From contig JANWVY010000001.1 in NCBI GenBank assembly GCA_025056455.1, positions 443,757-507,756 of the forward strand: a stretch of DNA of 64,000 nucleotides, in the 5' to 3' direction. Under the pieces are notes generated by a model, which saw only the letters and a program-made list of their open reading frames with translations, ran no database searches and was not told the DNA's origin. The DNA is from Bryobacteraceae bacterium. Lineage in GTDB: Bacteria; Acidobacteriota; Terriglobia; Bryobacterales; Bryobacteraceae. The translations under genes were made by a program, and so were the position numbers. Positions 15,637 to 25,900 of this stretch are shown one piece after another. Positions within the stretch are counted from its first letter, which is position 1; the number at the start of each line of letters is the position of its first letter.

Positions 15637-18600
15637 ATGCTGCTTTCTTGCTCTCGCCTATTGATTTGCCTCTGCTTGCTCGCCGCCCTGGCAGTAGCGC
15701 AATCGAATTTAGCAACCCTCACTGGGATTGTCACCGATCCAGCGTCGGCCGCGGTCGTCCGGGCTCAAGTTTCTGTGACCAGTATGACCACGGGCCTTTC
15801 GGTTCGCGTTTACACCAATGAAGAGGGCGTCTACTTGATTCCAAATCTGCCGCCGGCCGCCTATACGGTCGAAGTTCAGGCGGCAGGTTTCAAGCGAAAG
15901 ACAGTACGGAATCTGGTGCTCGAGGCCTCGATGCGCGCCCGCTTGGACATTCAAGTCGAGCTTGGCGACGTGCAACAGTCCGTGGAAGTGCAAGCCGCGG
16001 TGACGCCGTTGCAGGCTGAAACCGCCGAAATCAGCGAGACTATTACCTCCAAAGACATCATCAATCTTCCCTTAAACGGTCGCAGCCCCTATTCGTTGCT
16101 CATGCTCTCCACAGGGGTATCAGCGGCAGGCGATGATCCCACGAGCCTCGACTATGCAGGCGGCCTCAGCCTGAATGGCAGCCGGCGCGGCAGTAATGCT
16201 TATGTCGTAGATGGCGCCTCTACAACCCACATTGGCGGCATTGCCGAGCGCATCGGCTCGATTGAAGCCATCCAGGAGTTCAAGGTGTTGGCCAACGCCT
16301 ATTCGGCCGAATTCGGGCGCACTTCAGGGGCTGTGATTTCCTTCCAGGTGAAATCCGGAACCAAGGATTTTCACGGCAGCGCCTACGAATTTCACCGCAA
16401 CTCCGTGCTGAATGCCAATAGCTGGGAGAACAACAACCGCAATCTGGGTCGCGGCCAGTTGATTCGCAACGAATTCGGCGGAACAGCCGGTGGCCCGGTG
16501 CCCAAAATGCGCCACCGGATGTTTTATTTCCTCTCCTACGAGGGCATTCGCGATTCGATTCCTGTTGCGCGCCTGCGCACGATCCCAGACCCGGCGATTC
16601 GCGGGGGTGATTTCAGCCGGATCCCAGTTCCCGTCATCGATCCGCTGAATGATACGCCATTCCCGAACAACGTCATTCCTGCCTCCCGCCTCGATCCGGC
16701 TGCACAGCGGCTCATGCGGCTTTTCCCTGCTCCCAACCAAACGGGCATTTTTAATCCACGCTTCGGGCTGGCCACCAACAACTATGTCCGCCAAGCCGGC
16801 CAGCGGGACAACAAAAACTTTGGCACGATGCGCGTGGATTACAGCCCCACCGACCGAGACAAAATCTTTGTCACGTTTTCGCATGTCAACGAAGGGCCTC
16901 GTGACCTGGTGCGCGACTTCGAAAACGTGCTCAACACAACCATCGGCCCCCGCATGCGCAACATCCGGCGGATGACAATCGGCTACACGCGCTTAATCTC
17001 CTCCTCCATGGGAAATGAATTGCTGCTCAGTTCTCAACGGGATCCGCGCAAAATCACTCCCTGGTATCCCGACTTTGACGTAACCGCCGAACTCGGCCTG
17101 CAGAACCGCATCGGGACCGGTCTGCCCACCATCAACATTGCGGGTGGATATGGCAGCTACGGCGAAAGTAATTACCAGAATTGGGTGCATCAGCCTTCAA
17201 GCATCAGCAACATCATGAGCCTGCAACGCGGCCGTCATTCGATGCGCTTTGGCGGTCAGCTTTTCCAGAACCAATTCTGGTATATCGCCGCGAACAACCT
17301 GGCTGGCAACTACAGCTTCAACGGCGAGATCACAGGCCGCGGCACCGTGGGTCGCAACAACCCCATCAACTCCTTCGCCGATCTGCTGATTGGCGCTGTG
17401 AAGACGGCTGGCTACCCGGTGCCGCAGATTCCTGTCAACCGCTACAACTACAACTTGGGCATTTTCTTTCAAGATGACTGGAAGGTCACTCGCAAGCTGA
17501 CACTCAACTTGGGTCTCCGTTGGGAGTTTGAAACCAATCAGGCGGTAAAGAATAACGTCTATTCGCGCGTGGACATGCGGACCGGAGAGCTGCTGGTAGC
17601 TGGCCGGAATGCCACTCGCAATTTGAATCTGAAAAATGACCTTTTGAATTTTGGGCCGCGAATTGGCCTGGCCTACGCCGTGACTGCAAAAACCATCCTC
17701 CGAACCGGCTTTGGCGCGTTCTACTCCAACCTCTGGGTGAACAACGGCGAAATGGTTTCCTACACTGGATGGACCAACGCCCAGACCTTTGTGGACCAGG
17801 GCGTCGGACGCGCCCAGCCGTTTACCTTCACACAGGGCTTCCCAGTGAGCGGCATCACTACCGCTGTGCCGGATCCGCTCGTTTTGTTCGCACAAGCCAC
17901 TGTGACCCGCCCCCTAGCCACGGGAGGCTTCACGTATGACCCCAATGGCAAGCTCCCGGTCAACTACCAGTGGAATGCCAGCCTTCAGCGGGACATTGGC
18001 TGGAACACCGTGGTCGAGCTAGCCTATGTGGCGAGCCGGTCCACCCACCTTTCGCGCAACGTGCCAGCCAACAATCTCACCCTGGACCAGTCGGCGGCTG
18101 TTTCCATCCAGCGCATCCCGACTCAACAACTCCGGCCCTTTAACCGCATTGCCGCTTTCAACGCTATTCTCTATGACGGCCTGAGCCACTACCACTCGCT
18201 GCAAGCAAAAGCGACCCGTCGTTTCAGCCGCGGCCTCAGCCTGGACCTCAACTATACCTTCTCGAAAAACATTGATACTGCCTCGACGCTCGGCGACTCC
18301 TTCCAGATTCCCTGGCAGTTCAATTCCATCGAGCGGGCACTTTCCGGTTTTGACCGTCCGCATTCTCTCACGGCCGGCGTAATTTACGAACTGCCTTTTG
18401 GCCGGGGGCGGCGCTGGCTGCGTTCCAGTAACCTCGCCGAAATGGTGGCTGGCGGCTGGCAAATCAATGCGCTGTTTTCTGCCTCGAGCGGCTTGCCCTT
18501 TACAATCACCCAGGTCAACACCAACCTCATCCTTTCAGCGCAGCGACCGGACGTCATTCACCCTAACAATCTCTCCGGGAAAGTGCAAGGAGTGGTCTTT

Positions 18601-18921
18601 GAGGGCGCAGCGCGCAGATATCTCATTGCGCCGGGCGCGGAGAATTTTCCGTTTCAGCCGTCGTCAAACACTGCTTTCGGAAACCTCGGCCGCAACACCT
18701 CGCGCGAGCCTGGTTTCGTCAACTGGAATCTTTCTTTGTTCAAGGCGATTCCCATCAAAGACCGGGTGCGCTTTGAGCTGCGCCTAGAAGCCTATAATGC
18801 CTTCAACACAGTGAACTGGCGCGAGCCGGCAAGCTTTAACATCGACAACGCGAACTACGGGCTCATTACGGGCACGGCTCCTCCGCGCCAGGCACAGATT
18901 GGTGGCCGCTTGTCCTGGTAG
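15637..18921 (+). CDS. Oar-like TonB-dependent outer-membrane receptor (LacI-linked)
   Basis: 1094 residues. Signal peptide 1-21 (ending AVAQ), carboxypeptidase-regulatory-like domain about 28-85 (GIVTDPASAAVVRAQV, GVYLIPNLPPAAYTVEV), plug domain with AEFGRTSGAVISFQVKSGT near residues 225-245, then a large beta-barrel. The protein ends in GRLSW, so the C-terminal aromatic signal is Trp, unlike the Phe of the other three receptors in this window. The start ATG follows the palindromic leader. It is transcribed away from the two secreted paralogues and is followed 55 bp later by a LacI-type regulator, so uptake of a sugar polymer fragment is the likely role. The substrate is unknown. Confidence 0.9.
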   Translation: MLLSCSRLLICLCLLAALAVAQSNLATLTGIVTDPASAAVVRAQVSVTSMTTGLSVRVYTNEEGVYLIPNLPPAAYTVEVQAAGFKRKTVRNLVLEASMRARLDIQVELGDVQQSVEVQAAVTPLQAETAEISETITSKDIINLPLNGRSPYSLLMLSTGVSAAGDDPTSLDYAGGLSLNGSRRGSNAYVVDGASTTHIGGIAERIGSIEAIQEFKVLANAYSAEFGRTSGAVISFQVKSGTKDFHGSAYEFHRNSVLNANSWENNNRNLGRGQLIRNEFGGTAGGPVPKMRHRMFYFLSYEGIRDSIPVARLRTIPDPAIRGGDFSRIPVPVIDPLNDTPFPNNVIPASRLDPAAQRLMRLFPAPNQTGIFNPRFGLATNNYVRQAGQRDNKNFGTMRVDYSPTDRDKIFVTFSHVNEGPRDLVRDFENVLNTTIGPRMRNIRRMTIGYTRLISSSMGNELLLSSQRDPRKITPWYPDFDVTAELGLQNRIGTGLPTINIAGGYGSYGESNYQNWVHQPSSISNIMSLQRGRHSMRFGGQLFQNQFWYIAANNLAGNYSFNGEITGRGTVGRNNPINSFADLLIGAVKTAGYPVPQIPVNRYNYNLGIFFQDDWKVTRKLTLNLGLRWEFETNQAVKNNVYSRVDMRTGELLVAGRNATRNLNLKNDLLNFGPRIGLAYAVTAKTILRTGFGAFYSNLWVNNGEMVSYTGWTNAQTFVDQGVGRAQPFTFTQGFPVSGITTAVPDPLVLFAQATVTRPLATGGFTYDPNGKLPVNYQWNASLQRDIGWNTVVELAYVASRSTHLSRNVPANNLTLDQSAAVSIQRIPTQQLRPFNRIAAFNAILYDGLSHYHSLQAKATRRFSRGLSLDLNYTFSKNIDTASTLGDSFQIPWQFNSIERALSGFDRPHSLTAGVIYELPFGRGRRWLRSSNLAEMVAGGWQINALFSASSGLPFTITQVNTNLILSAQRPDVIHPNNLSGKVQGVVFEGAARRYLIAPGAENFPFQPSSNTAFGNLGRNTSREPGFVNWNLSLFKAIPIKDRVRFELRLEAYNAFNTVNWREPASFNIDNANYGLITGTAPPRQAQIGGRLSW

Positions 18922-18976
18922 CCCTACAATGATAGAGAGCGCGCCTGGCCTTGGGCGCGCCGGGTTCAGCGTTTCC

Positions 18977-19960
18977 ATGGCAACTATCTACGACGTTGCA
19001 CGCCGGGCGAAGGTGTCGACATACACGGTCTCAGCGGTTCTTAACCAAAGCGCCAAGGTCAGTCCACAGCTGACCGCCCGTGTGCTGAAAGCCGCCCGAG
19101 ATCTGAACTACACGATCAATCACATTGCGAGAAGCCTTCAGACACGCCGCACGATGACCATCGGGATGTTGATTCCCGACATCGCCAATCCCTGGCTCGG
19201 TTTGGTCGTTCGGGGCGTCGAGGATGTTTGTAGCAAACGCGGCTACTCGCTGTTCCTTGGCAACACATATGGCGACATCAGCAAGCAAAGCGACTACTTG
19301 CGCGTGTTTCGGTCTCGTCAGGTGGATGGAGTGATTCTCTTCATGGCCGCCAATTCCGAACGCGAACTGGCTCCGTTGCTGGAAGCAAAAACGCCGCTGG
19401 TTTTTGCCGGTCGGCGACCTCGCCGCCTCGATGCCGACAGTGTCACTGCGGACAACCATTTGGGAACGAAACTTGCGGTGAACCACTTGATTTCGCACGG
19501 CCGCCGGCGGATCGCCATTCTGGTAGGCGAGTCGACTCTCAGCACCTCGCGCGATCGCGTTGCCGGCTGGCGCGCGAGCCATCGCACGGCGGGCCTGTCG
19601 ATTGACAGCTCGCTGGTGAGCTACGGCGAATGGACAACGGCAAGCGCCTGTACGCGCACGCTGGAAATCATGCGCCGGCGTCATCCTCCAGATGCCATCT
19701 TTGCTTCGAGCTTTCCGTTGTTAATCGGCGTATTGGACGCGCTCCGGCAATTAGGGCTGCGGCACCCGCAAGATATCGAGGTGATGAGTTCGGATGATTC
19801 CCGCCTGTTGGATGTCTTTGAGCCGCGGATTTCCGTCGTCGAGCAACCGAGCTACGAGCTGGGGGCCGAGGCGGCGCGTCTTTTGCTGGAACGGATCGAA
19901 CAACCCTCACTGCCCTCGCGGCAGATTGTTCTGAAGCCTGCCTTAAAGCTTCGAGATTAG
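18977..19960 (+). CDS. LacI-family transcriptional regulator
   Basis: 327-residue repressor. The N-terminal HTH is canonical (MATIYDVARRAKVSTYTVSA, then LNQSAKVSPQLTARVLKAA) with the hinge segment NYTINHIARSLQTRRTMTIG, followed by the periplasmic-binding-like effector domain (MLIPDIANPWLGLVVRGVED, RQVDGVILF, ISHGRRRIAIL, DIEVMSSDDS). I start at 18977 because the HTH begins at once; a longer frame from 18899 overlaps the receptor gene end and adds non-homologous residues. It lies 55 bp downstream of the TonB receptor on the same strand and probably regulates it through the CTAATCGATTAG site. The effector is probably a sugar. Confidence 0.92.
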   Translation: MATIYDVARRAKVSTYTVSAVLNQSAKVSPQLTARVLKAARDLNYTINHIARSLQTRRTMTIGMLIPDIANPWLGLVVRGVEDVCSKRGYSLFLGNTYGDISKQSDYLRVFRSRQVDGVILFMAANSERELAPLLEAKTPLVFAGRRPRRLDADSVTADNHLGTKLAVNHLISHGRRRIAILVGESTLSTSRDRVAGWRASHRTAGLSIDSSLVSYGEWTTASACTRTLEIMRRRHPPDAIFASSFPLLIGVLDALRQLGLRHPQDIEVMSSDDSRLLDVFEPRISVVEQPSYELGAEAARLLLERIEQPSLPSRQIVLKPALKLRD

Positions 19961-20352
19961 CTGGCCGCGGACGTGGCCACGGTGGGGCGCCAGCACGCGT
20001 GATCCAGTTCGGCCTCAGGCTCACCTTCTGACAAGCTTGGCTCCTGCCATCCCCTGAACTCACCGCTCCTGAAGCCTTTTCCATCACCACCGGGCAGGTG
20101 AAGATGCGCGGCGAAGAACGCTGCTAGAATAAAGGCTGCGGTGTGATTCCCCACAGCCAGTAAAAACTCAGCTAGATGGATGTCTCGGCTCAAGGCGAAG
20201 GTGTTTGGCTGCTCGCCGTGGCCCAGACCCAAGCGAAAGAACGTGAAGGAAACCCCGAAAGCCCTGCGATAGCCGCGTTCCTATCGTGGACTGCCTGAAG
20301 TTTTTTCGCATCGATAATTGGAAAGCAGGCATCGCGCCGCACTGCCTTTTGC
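19961..20352. other. 392-bp intergenic stretch before truB
   Basis: Short frames exist on the minus strand but none has a recognisable domain or a ribosome-binding site. No RNA gene, clear terminator or repeat was seen. It presumably holds the end of the LacI transcript and the truB promoter. Confidence 0.4.
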
Positions 20353-21234
20353 ATGGACGGAGTAATTGTAGTTGACAAACCGGAGGGTTGGACTTCCCAC
20401 GATGTCGTGAACAAGATGCGCCGGCTTGCCGGCACACGCCGCATCGGCCATCTTGGAACGCTTGATCCCATGGCCACGGGGGTGCTGCCCCTGGTTCTGA
20501 ACCGGGCTACCCGGCTGGCGCAGTTCTACTTGAAGTGCGACAAGCGCTATGAAGCCACGGTCCGCTTTGGCTACGCGACGGACACCTATGACCGCGAAGG
20601 GACGCCGCTCGGCCCCCCGGTCGACGTCCGGCTCGAAGCGGCACAAATTGAGAAATTGCTCGATGATTTTCGCGGTCCACTGATTCAGAAACCACCCATG
20701 ATTTCAGCCAAGAAAGTAGCCGGCACGCCTGCCTACAAGTTAGCTCGCAGGCAACTGCCCGTGGACTTAAAGCCCGTGGACGTCATGATTTACTCACTGG
20801 AGTTACTGGCCTGCGAAAAAGACGCCATTCGTATCCGCGTGCATTGCTCAGCGGGCACCTATTTGCGGACGCTGGCTCATGAGTTAGGACAGCGGCTTGG
20901 CTGCGGGGCGTTTGTCGAGCATCTCCGACGCACAGCTAGCGGCGATTTCACGCTGTCCGAGGCGCATACGTTGGCCGAGCTCGAGGACCTTGCCTCTCAA
21001 GGACGGCTCGCCCAGGCCCTCGTTCCAGCGGCACAACTGCTGCCCGCAATGCCGAACGAAGTTGTCGACACCATTACCGCCGGGCAAATCCGCCAAGGCC
21101 GCGACTTCCGCGTCTCGCCGTTTCGCATCGCTCGTGGAGCGAAGTATGTGAAGGCAATTGGACCTGATGGACAATTGATCGCTATCGGCGAAGCCAAATT
21201 GCCGCACCTCTACCATCCAATCCTCGTCCTGTAA
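20353..21234 (+). CDS. truB: tRNA pseudouridine(55) synthase TruB
   Basis: 293-residue enzyme that isomerises U55 in the T-loop of tRNAs to pseudouridine. The catalytic Asp is D38 in the signature GHLGTLDPMATGVLPL (residues 32-47). The N-terminal DGVIVVDKPEGWTSHDVVN and the RYEATVRFG and GTYLRTLAHELG blocks are family hallmarks, and the length is normal. Its usual neighbours (rbfA, infB, rpsO) are not adjacent here. It is followed after 140 bp by the haem-type operon, which is probably transcribed separately. Confidence 0.97.
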   Translation: MDGVIVVDKPEGWTSHDVVNKMRRLAGTRRIGHLGTLDPMATGVLPLVLNRATRLAQFYLKCDKRYEATVRFGYATDTYDREGTPLGPPVDVRLEAAQIEKLLDDFRGPLIQKPPMISAKKVAGTPAYKLARRQLPVDLKPVDVMIYSLELLACEKDAIRIRVHCSAGTYLRTLAHELGQRLGCGAFVEHLRRTASGDFTLSEAHTLAELEDLASQGRLAQALVPAAQLLPAMPNEVVDTITAGQIRQGRDFRVSPFRIARGAKYVKAIGPDGQLIAIGEAKLPHLYHPILVL

Positions 21235-21373
21235 TTCCCTGAGCTCGACAAGTTTCCGGCCTCGAACCGCTTGTCGCCGAGATGCGCCCGCTGGTTGCCC
21301 CGCCCTCACCGTCTGCGAGCTTTTCATCCGATTTTCGCGCTTTTTGGCTTAGCCTTAGACTTCTTCCAGCTTC

Positions 21374-22024
21374 ATGTCCTGGTCGATCTTTCTCGCCGGC
21401 GGCTTACTGGTGTTTTTCCTGCGCGACGCCTTGTTGCTAAGGCTCGTCCGTTGGCCTTGGGTCTGGCTCTACGTGGTGAGCTTCCCAGCTATCTTCGCTG
21501 GGCTGGGCGTTCTGGCTGAAAGGCTTCCACGTGAAGAGGCACTTGCTTTGCTTCGCGATCCGCGATTCTGGGCGCCCGCCGCCGGCCTGCACGTCGGGAA
21601 CTGGATGATCAGCTTTTTCATCGCTCGACGGGCTGCTTTCGCAGATTGGATGGCACTACTGTTACCGGCGCCCATGTACTGGTTCTTGGCGGGCGGCCTG
21701 GTTTGGCTGGCGCTCCAGTTCATTCCTGGCGTTGAGGGATGGATGCTCGGGTTGTTGACGGGTCTCGTTTGGTCGTTGGCTGTTGTGGCCACCAGCCGGT
21801 TATGGAGGCCGGCGTGGAAAAGCTGGGATTTCGCCGCCGCCACCAACCTCACGGCCTTGATTTTGATTCCGTTGCACCAGGAGAGCCGGGAAACAGAGAC
21901 GGCGGGCCTGGTCGTGGGGGACTGGCTCGGGACACTGCTTCCGCTTAGCGTCGTGGTTTGTTTCGTCGCTGTGAGTTTTCTCTATCACCGTTACAAGAGT
22001 TCCCGCCATGCAGTCCATCCATGA
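21374..22024 (+). CDS. Polytopic membrane protein of the CobN/ExbB/DUF2149 operon (HmuT/DUF2162-like position)
   Basis: 216 residues with six or seven hydrophobic helices (for example SIFLAGGLLVFFL, WLYVVSFPAIFAGLGVL, WFLAGGLVWLALQF, WMLGLLTGLVWSLAVV, LLPLSVVVCFVAVSFLY). No enzyme motif is evident. It is the first gene of a five-gene operon and overlaps the ExbB-like gene by 17 bp. In hmu operons of Bacteroidetes and related archaeal clusters a small polytopic protein occupies the same place beside the ExbB-like and DUF2149 proteins. The family link rests on position, size and topology, not on motif identity. It may be a permease or a motor component. Confidence 0.7.
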   Translation: MSWSIFLAGGLLVFFLRDALLLRLVRWPWVWLYVVSFPAIFAGLGVLAERLPREEALALLRDPRFWAPAAGLHVGNWMISFFIARRAAFADWMALLLPAPMYWFLAGGLVWLALQFIPGVEGWMLGLLTGLVWSLAVVATSRLWRPAWKSWDFAAATNLTALILIPLHQESRETETAGLVVGDWLGTLLPLSVVVCFVAVSFLYHRYKSSRHAVHP

Positions 22025-22685
22025 TCTGCTCTACTTGCTTTCAAACGCCTTCCTGGCTCCAACTTTGGTGGGGACGCTCCTGGCCTTCGCTTACACGACA
22101 TTCGTTGTTGGCCAGTTCCTCAGCGACTGGGCGGATCACCGCAGCAACCGGCGCGCGCTAAAGGTTTTTTACTCCGGCCCGCCCACTCAAGAGCGCTTCG
22201 AAGGCTTGTCCTGGCGCGGCGACTATGCGCGGTTCTGCCGCGCCTTGGTGCGGCATCGCAACTTCCCCGCTCTGGTGGAAAAAGAGGTGGCCGATCTGGA
22301 GCACGATATGGCGCAGCGGGTTGAACAGCTGAGCATTCTCGCCAAGGTGGGACCCATGCTCGGTCTCATCGGCACTTTGATTCCGCTCCAACCAGCGCTA
22401 GCAGGGCTTGCGCGCGGCGACATGCAGGCCATGGGCGCCAACCTCCAAATTGGTTTCACAACCACGGTTCTCGGCCTGTTGGTGGGCGGCACGTGTTATG
22501 CCATCAGTTCGATCCTTCGAACCTGGCAACAACAAAGCGTCACGGACTTTCATTTTCTGCTCGGGCTATGGATGCCCGGAGCAACGAGTAGTTTCGATGA
22601 ACCACTACAGCAGACCTCAGTTCCGATTCCGGTTGACGGGTTGGAGGGTGGCAGCGCAGCGATTCGCGCAGAAAAACGCGGCTGA
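22008..22685 (+). CDS. MotA/TolQ/ExbB-family proton channel (HmuU-like)
   Basis: 225-residue inner-membrane protein with three transmembrane segments (about 15-38, 112-130, 145-170) and a cytoplasmic loop between the first two. The signature is in residues 110-165: LAKVGPMLGLIGTLIPLQPA and GANLQIGFTTTVLGLLVGG, with the channel-lining Thr cluster of the ExbB/TolQ family. Such proteins form a pentameric proton channel with a single-helix partner carrying an Asp. Here the partner is probably the next gene, a DUF2149 protein, which overlaps it by 89 bp. The motor could power the TonB receptor or the chelatase-like protein of this operon. Confidence 0.88.
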   Translation: MQSIHDLLYLLSNAFLAPTLVGTLLAFAYTTFVVGQFLSDWADHRSNRRALKVFYSGPPTQERFEGLSWRGDYARFCRALVRHRNFPALVEKEVADLEHDMAQRVEQLSILAKVGPMLGLIGTLIPLQPALAGLARGDMQAMGANLQIGFTTTVLGLLVGGTCYAISSILRTWQQQSVTDFHFLLGLWMPGATSSFDEPLQQTSVPIPVDGLEGGSAAIRAEKRG

Positions 22686-22998
22686 CTCCGATCCGCTGCT
22701 CGGATTGATCAACTTGTTTGACGCCAGCATGGTGTTGGTCGTCGCCATGTTGCTGGCGCTTGTGGGCAAGGGGAGCATGGCGGAGATTGCCGCGCGCCTG
22801 TCCCAGCAGGACGTCACCATTGTGACAAACCCTGGCAGACCGGACATGGAAATGATCATTAAACGCGGCAAAAAAATCGAAAAGCTCAAAGCCACCGGTG
22901 AGCAAGGCCGGGGAGCTGGGCGGAAGCTAGGCACGGCCTACCGCCTGGAATCTGGAGAAGTTGTCTACGTGCCGGAGGCAGGAGGGGCAGAGCCATGA
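22597..22998 (+). CDS. DUF2149 protein (HmuV-like), probable ExbD-like partner
   Basis: 133 residues. The core DPLLGLINLFDASMVLVVAM (residues 32-51) is the DUF2149 signature, which runs into one transmembrane helix. D42 stands at the start of that helix, like the proton-carrying Asp of ExbD/TolR. After the helix is a small soluble domain (DVTIVTNPGRPDMEMIIKRG, ending in GEVVYVPE). I chose the ATG at 22597 (MNHYSRPQFRFR), giving a short basic cytoplasmic tail; it overlaps the ExbB-like gene by 89 bp, and later starts would remove part of that tail. The stop overlaps the ATG of the CobN-like gene by 4 bp. The DUF identification is from the motif; the ExbD analogy is my inference. Confidence 0.8.
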   Translation: MNHYSRPQFRFRLTGWRVAAQRFAQKNAADSDPLLGLINLFDASMVLVVAMLLALVGKGSMAEIAARLSQQDVTIVTNPGRPDMEMIIKRGKKIEKLKATGEQGRGAGRKLGTAYRLESGEVVYVPEAGGAEP

Positions 22999-25900
22999 AG
23001 CACCGCCGGCTGTTGTTTGTCCTTTCCCTGACCGCAGCAACTCTGACTTGCGGCGGGCTCTACTGGTATCTGACGCGACCCAAGCTCCTGTTTCTCGGAT
23101 TTCCCGGTTCTTACATCGCCTTGATGATGAAGGCCTCTCGCACCACGGGAATTCGCTACGAATTCTGGGGCCGCCGGCAAATGGAAGATCCCCAACTCGA
23201 CGAGGCGGCCTTACTGCGCTACAAGGCCATCTTCGTTTCTGGAAGGCGCAGCGAACCGCTTGGCGATGCGCTTAAAAGGGCCCTCGTCGCCGCGCAGAAC
23301 AAAGGGGTGAAGGTGATTGTTCTGCCCCCGGATCAGGCCCCTTCGCTTGGCGTGGGCAATGCGGATTTTCAGGGATTAGAAAAACCGGTGGAACGCTATT
23401 TCCACTATGGGGGCCAAGAAAATATGGCTGCGCTTTTTCAGTACGCAGCCAAAACATATTTGGGCAAAAATGTTACACCGCCCCCTCCCCTTCCCACTCC
23501 CGAAGATGGCTTTTATCACCCTGCCGCGCCGCGAAAATTCGAGCGCACTGCGGAATACCTCCGCTGGTATGAAGAATCAGGGAGGTACAAGCCAAACGGA
23601 CCCCGTGTCCTGATCGATTTCGCCGATGGATGGAAACTGGGCTCCACCGCCGGCACCGACGCGGTTGTACTTGCGTTTGAGAAAAAAGGCTGGAACGTAG
23701 CCGCGATCTTCGGCCGCCAGAAAACAGCCGAATACGCGCTTGAATGGAAACCCGACATTCTCCTCACGCGGACGCATGGGCGCTGGTATCAGGGCGAGAG
23801 GGGGGTGCGGCTGCTGGCCTCGAAAATCGATGTGCCGCTGATGCGCGGCATGCAACTGTTCTTCAGCGGGGAAACGCTTTCCGACTATCGCAAAACCAAC
23901 GCTGGCATTCGTGGTGCGGGTCTGGCGATTGGCGCCATGGTGCCGGAACTAGACGGAGCGATCGAACCCACGTTACTTGAGGGCCTTGACGCCGAATGGT
24001 ATGGCAAACGCTATGAAGCTGTACTTGAGGATCGCATCGAACGGCTGACGGACCGTGCGGCACGCTGGGTCCGGTTGCGAAAGCAACCCAATTCCGCAAA
24101 GAAAATCGCCATCCTCTACGTGGCGGGCGTGGGAAAAGGCAAGGTGGTGGCGGCCGGCCTGAACGTGCCAAACTCGCTCACTCGCTTCCTCGCCGCGCTG
24201 AAAGAAGCCGGTTACTCCATTTCTCGCCTCCCAGAAAGCCCCGAGGCGTTGATTCAAGAGATGACTCTCAAGGGACGCAACATCTCGGAGTCGCAGCAGG
24301 GAGATCTGGAGGAGTTGTCCCGGATGCCGGGTGTGGAATGGCTCCCTGCCGAGGAATACCGCGCCTGGTTTGAACAACTGCCCGAGTCACTCCGCAAACC
24401 AGTAACGGAGGCCTACGGGCCTCCCCCTGGACGGCTGATGGTGGTTAAACGCGAAGGCAAAGCGTTTCTGCTCATCCCCAAGCTCGACTTCGGCAACGTC
24501 GTCGTCTTGCCTCAGCCGGCGCGGGGAGCACGCTACGACTCCAAGCTCCTGCACAACGATAAAGTTCCGCCGCCGCATCAATTCCTCGCCGTTTATTGGT
24601 GGCTCGAGAAGAAGTTCGGAGCTGACGCCATCGTCAACTACGGCACACACGGCACGCATGAGTTCTTGCCCGGCCGTCCCGTGGGCCAGCTGAGCGACGA
24701 CTGGTCGGACGTTACGCTGGGGCGCATGCCGAATATTTACGTCTACGTGATGGACAACGTCGGCGAAGCGCTTATCGCCAAACGCCGGGGTTCCGCAGTT
24801 ACCGTCAGTCACCAGACTCCACCCATTACCGCCAGTGCGCTCAAAGATGCGGACCCAACTCTCGGCGAAATCTATCGTGGCGCCCAGCAATTTTCCACGC
24901 TCGAAGAAGGCGCGCTCAAAGAAAAACTGCGCCAGCAGATCCGAGACCTCGCCGTCGCCAAAAAGCTGGACCGGGATCTCAACAAAGACTGGTCGAAATC
25001 GCTCCCGAGTGATGAAGACATCGAAGCGCTTGAGCAACACATTCACCTGCTTGACGAGGAGCGCATTCCGCTCGGGTTGCACACCCACGGTCAAGCGAAT
25101 ACGCTTGACGAACTCGCTCCGGTCATCGTCGAGGCGCTCGGCGAGGAATTTAAAAAGAGAGCGGGAAGCCGAAATCAAGCTGTATCGCGGGTCCGCGCCA
25201 TCTTGACGGCCCCAGACATCAGCCAGTCCGGTGGTTCAGCGACTTGGGGCCATTCGGCCGTTGCGGGGGCAGCTTCACCCCCAGCGGCTCGACCTCAGAT
25301 CACTCGAGCCGTCGGTCTAGAGCGCCAGCACATCACTGCACCCACGTATCAAAAGACGGCAGAAACGAAGCCCATTCCGGGCTCTGATGATGTGGCGCGC
25401 GTGCGAGTTCTCCAGGCAGGCTTTGCAGCCACGGTGCGAGAAATTCCAGAAACACTTCGAGCTCTTGAGGGCCACTACATTGCACCCGGCGGAGGCGGTG
25501 ACCCGGTCCGCAACCCCATGGCCTTGCCCACCGGTAGAAACCTCTACGGCATCAACCCACAAGAAGTGCCCACCAGAGCAGCTTGGGAACTCGGCAAAAA
25601 GCTCGCGGAGGATTTAATTGCCAGCGAGCGAAAACGCCTGGGCCGTTACCCGCGAAAAATCGGATTCACGCTGTGGAACACCGAGCTCATCCGCCACTAC
25701 GGAACGGATCTGGCTCAGATTCTCTACTTAATGGGGTTGAAGCCGCGTTGGGACCCGCGAGGCATCGTGCAAGGCATCGATGTCATCCCCATGTCAGAGC
25801 TCCGGCGGCCGCGGATTGATGTGGTGATTCAGGCCGCTTCCCTCTTTCGCGATACGTTCCCGGATCGGATGGAATTCCTCGACCAAGCTGTGCGGCTGGC

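Noticed and set aside
16324-17895. Long minus-strand frames inside the second TonB receptor
   Set aside because: They mirror a continuous conserved receptor frame and have no ribosome-binding site or domain.
19957-20232. Minus-strand frame of 91 codons before truB
   Set aside because: Overlaps the end of the LacI gene, has no recognisable domain and no ribosome-binding site.
21235-21373. Possible cobalamin riboswitch before the CobN-like operon
   Set aside because: The 139-bp leader lacks the conserved B12-box and is too short for the complete fold; only a weak imperfect repeat (GACAAG/CTTGTC) is seen.
24387-25178. 263-codon open frame on the minus strand inside the CobN-like gene
   Set aside because: Antisense to a strongly conserved coding region and without a recognisable domain; it results from codon bias of the real gene.
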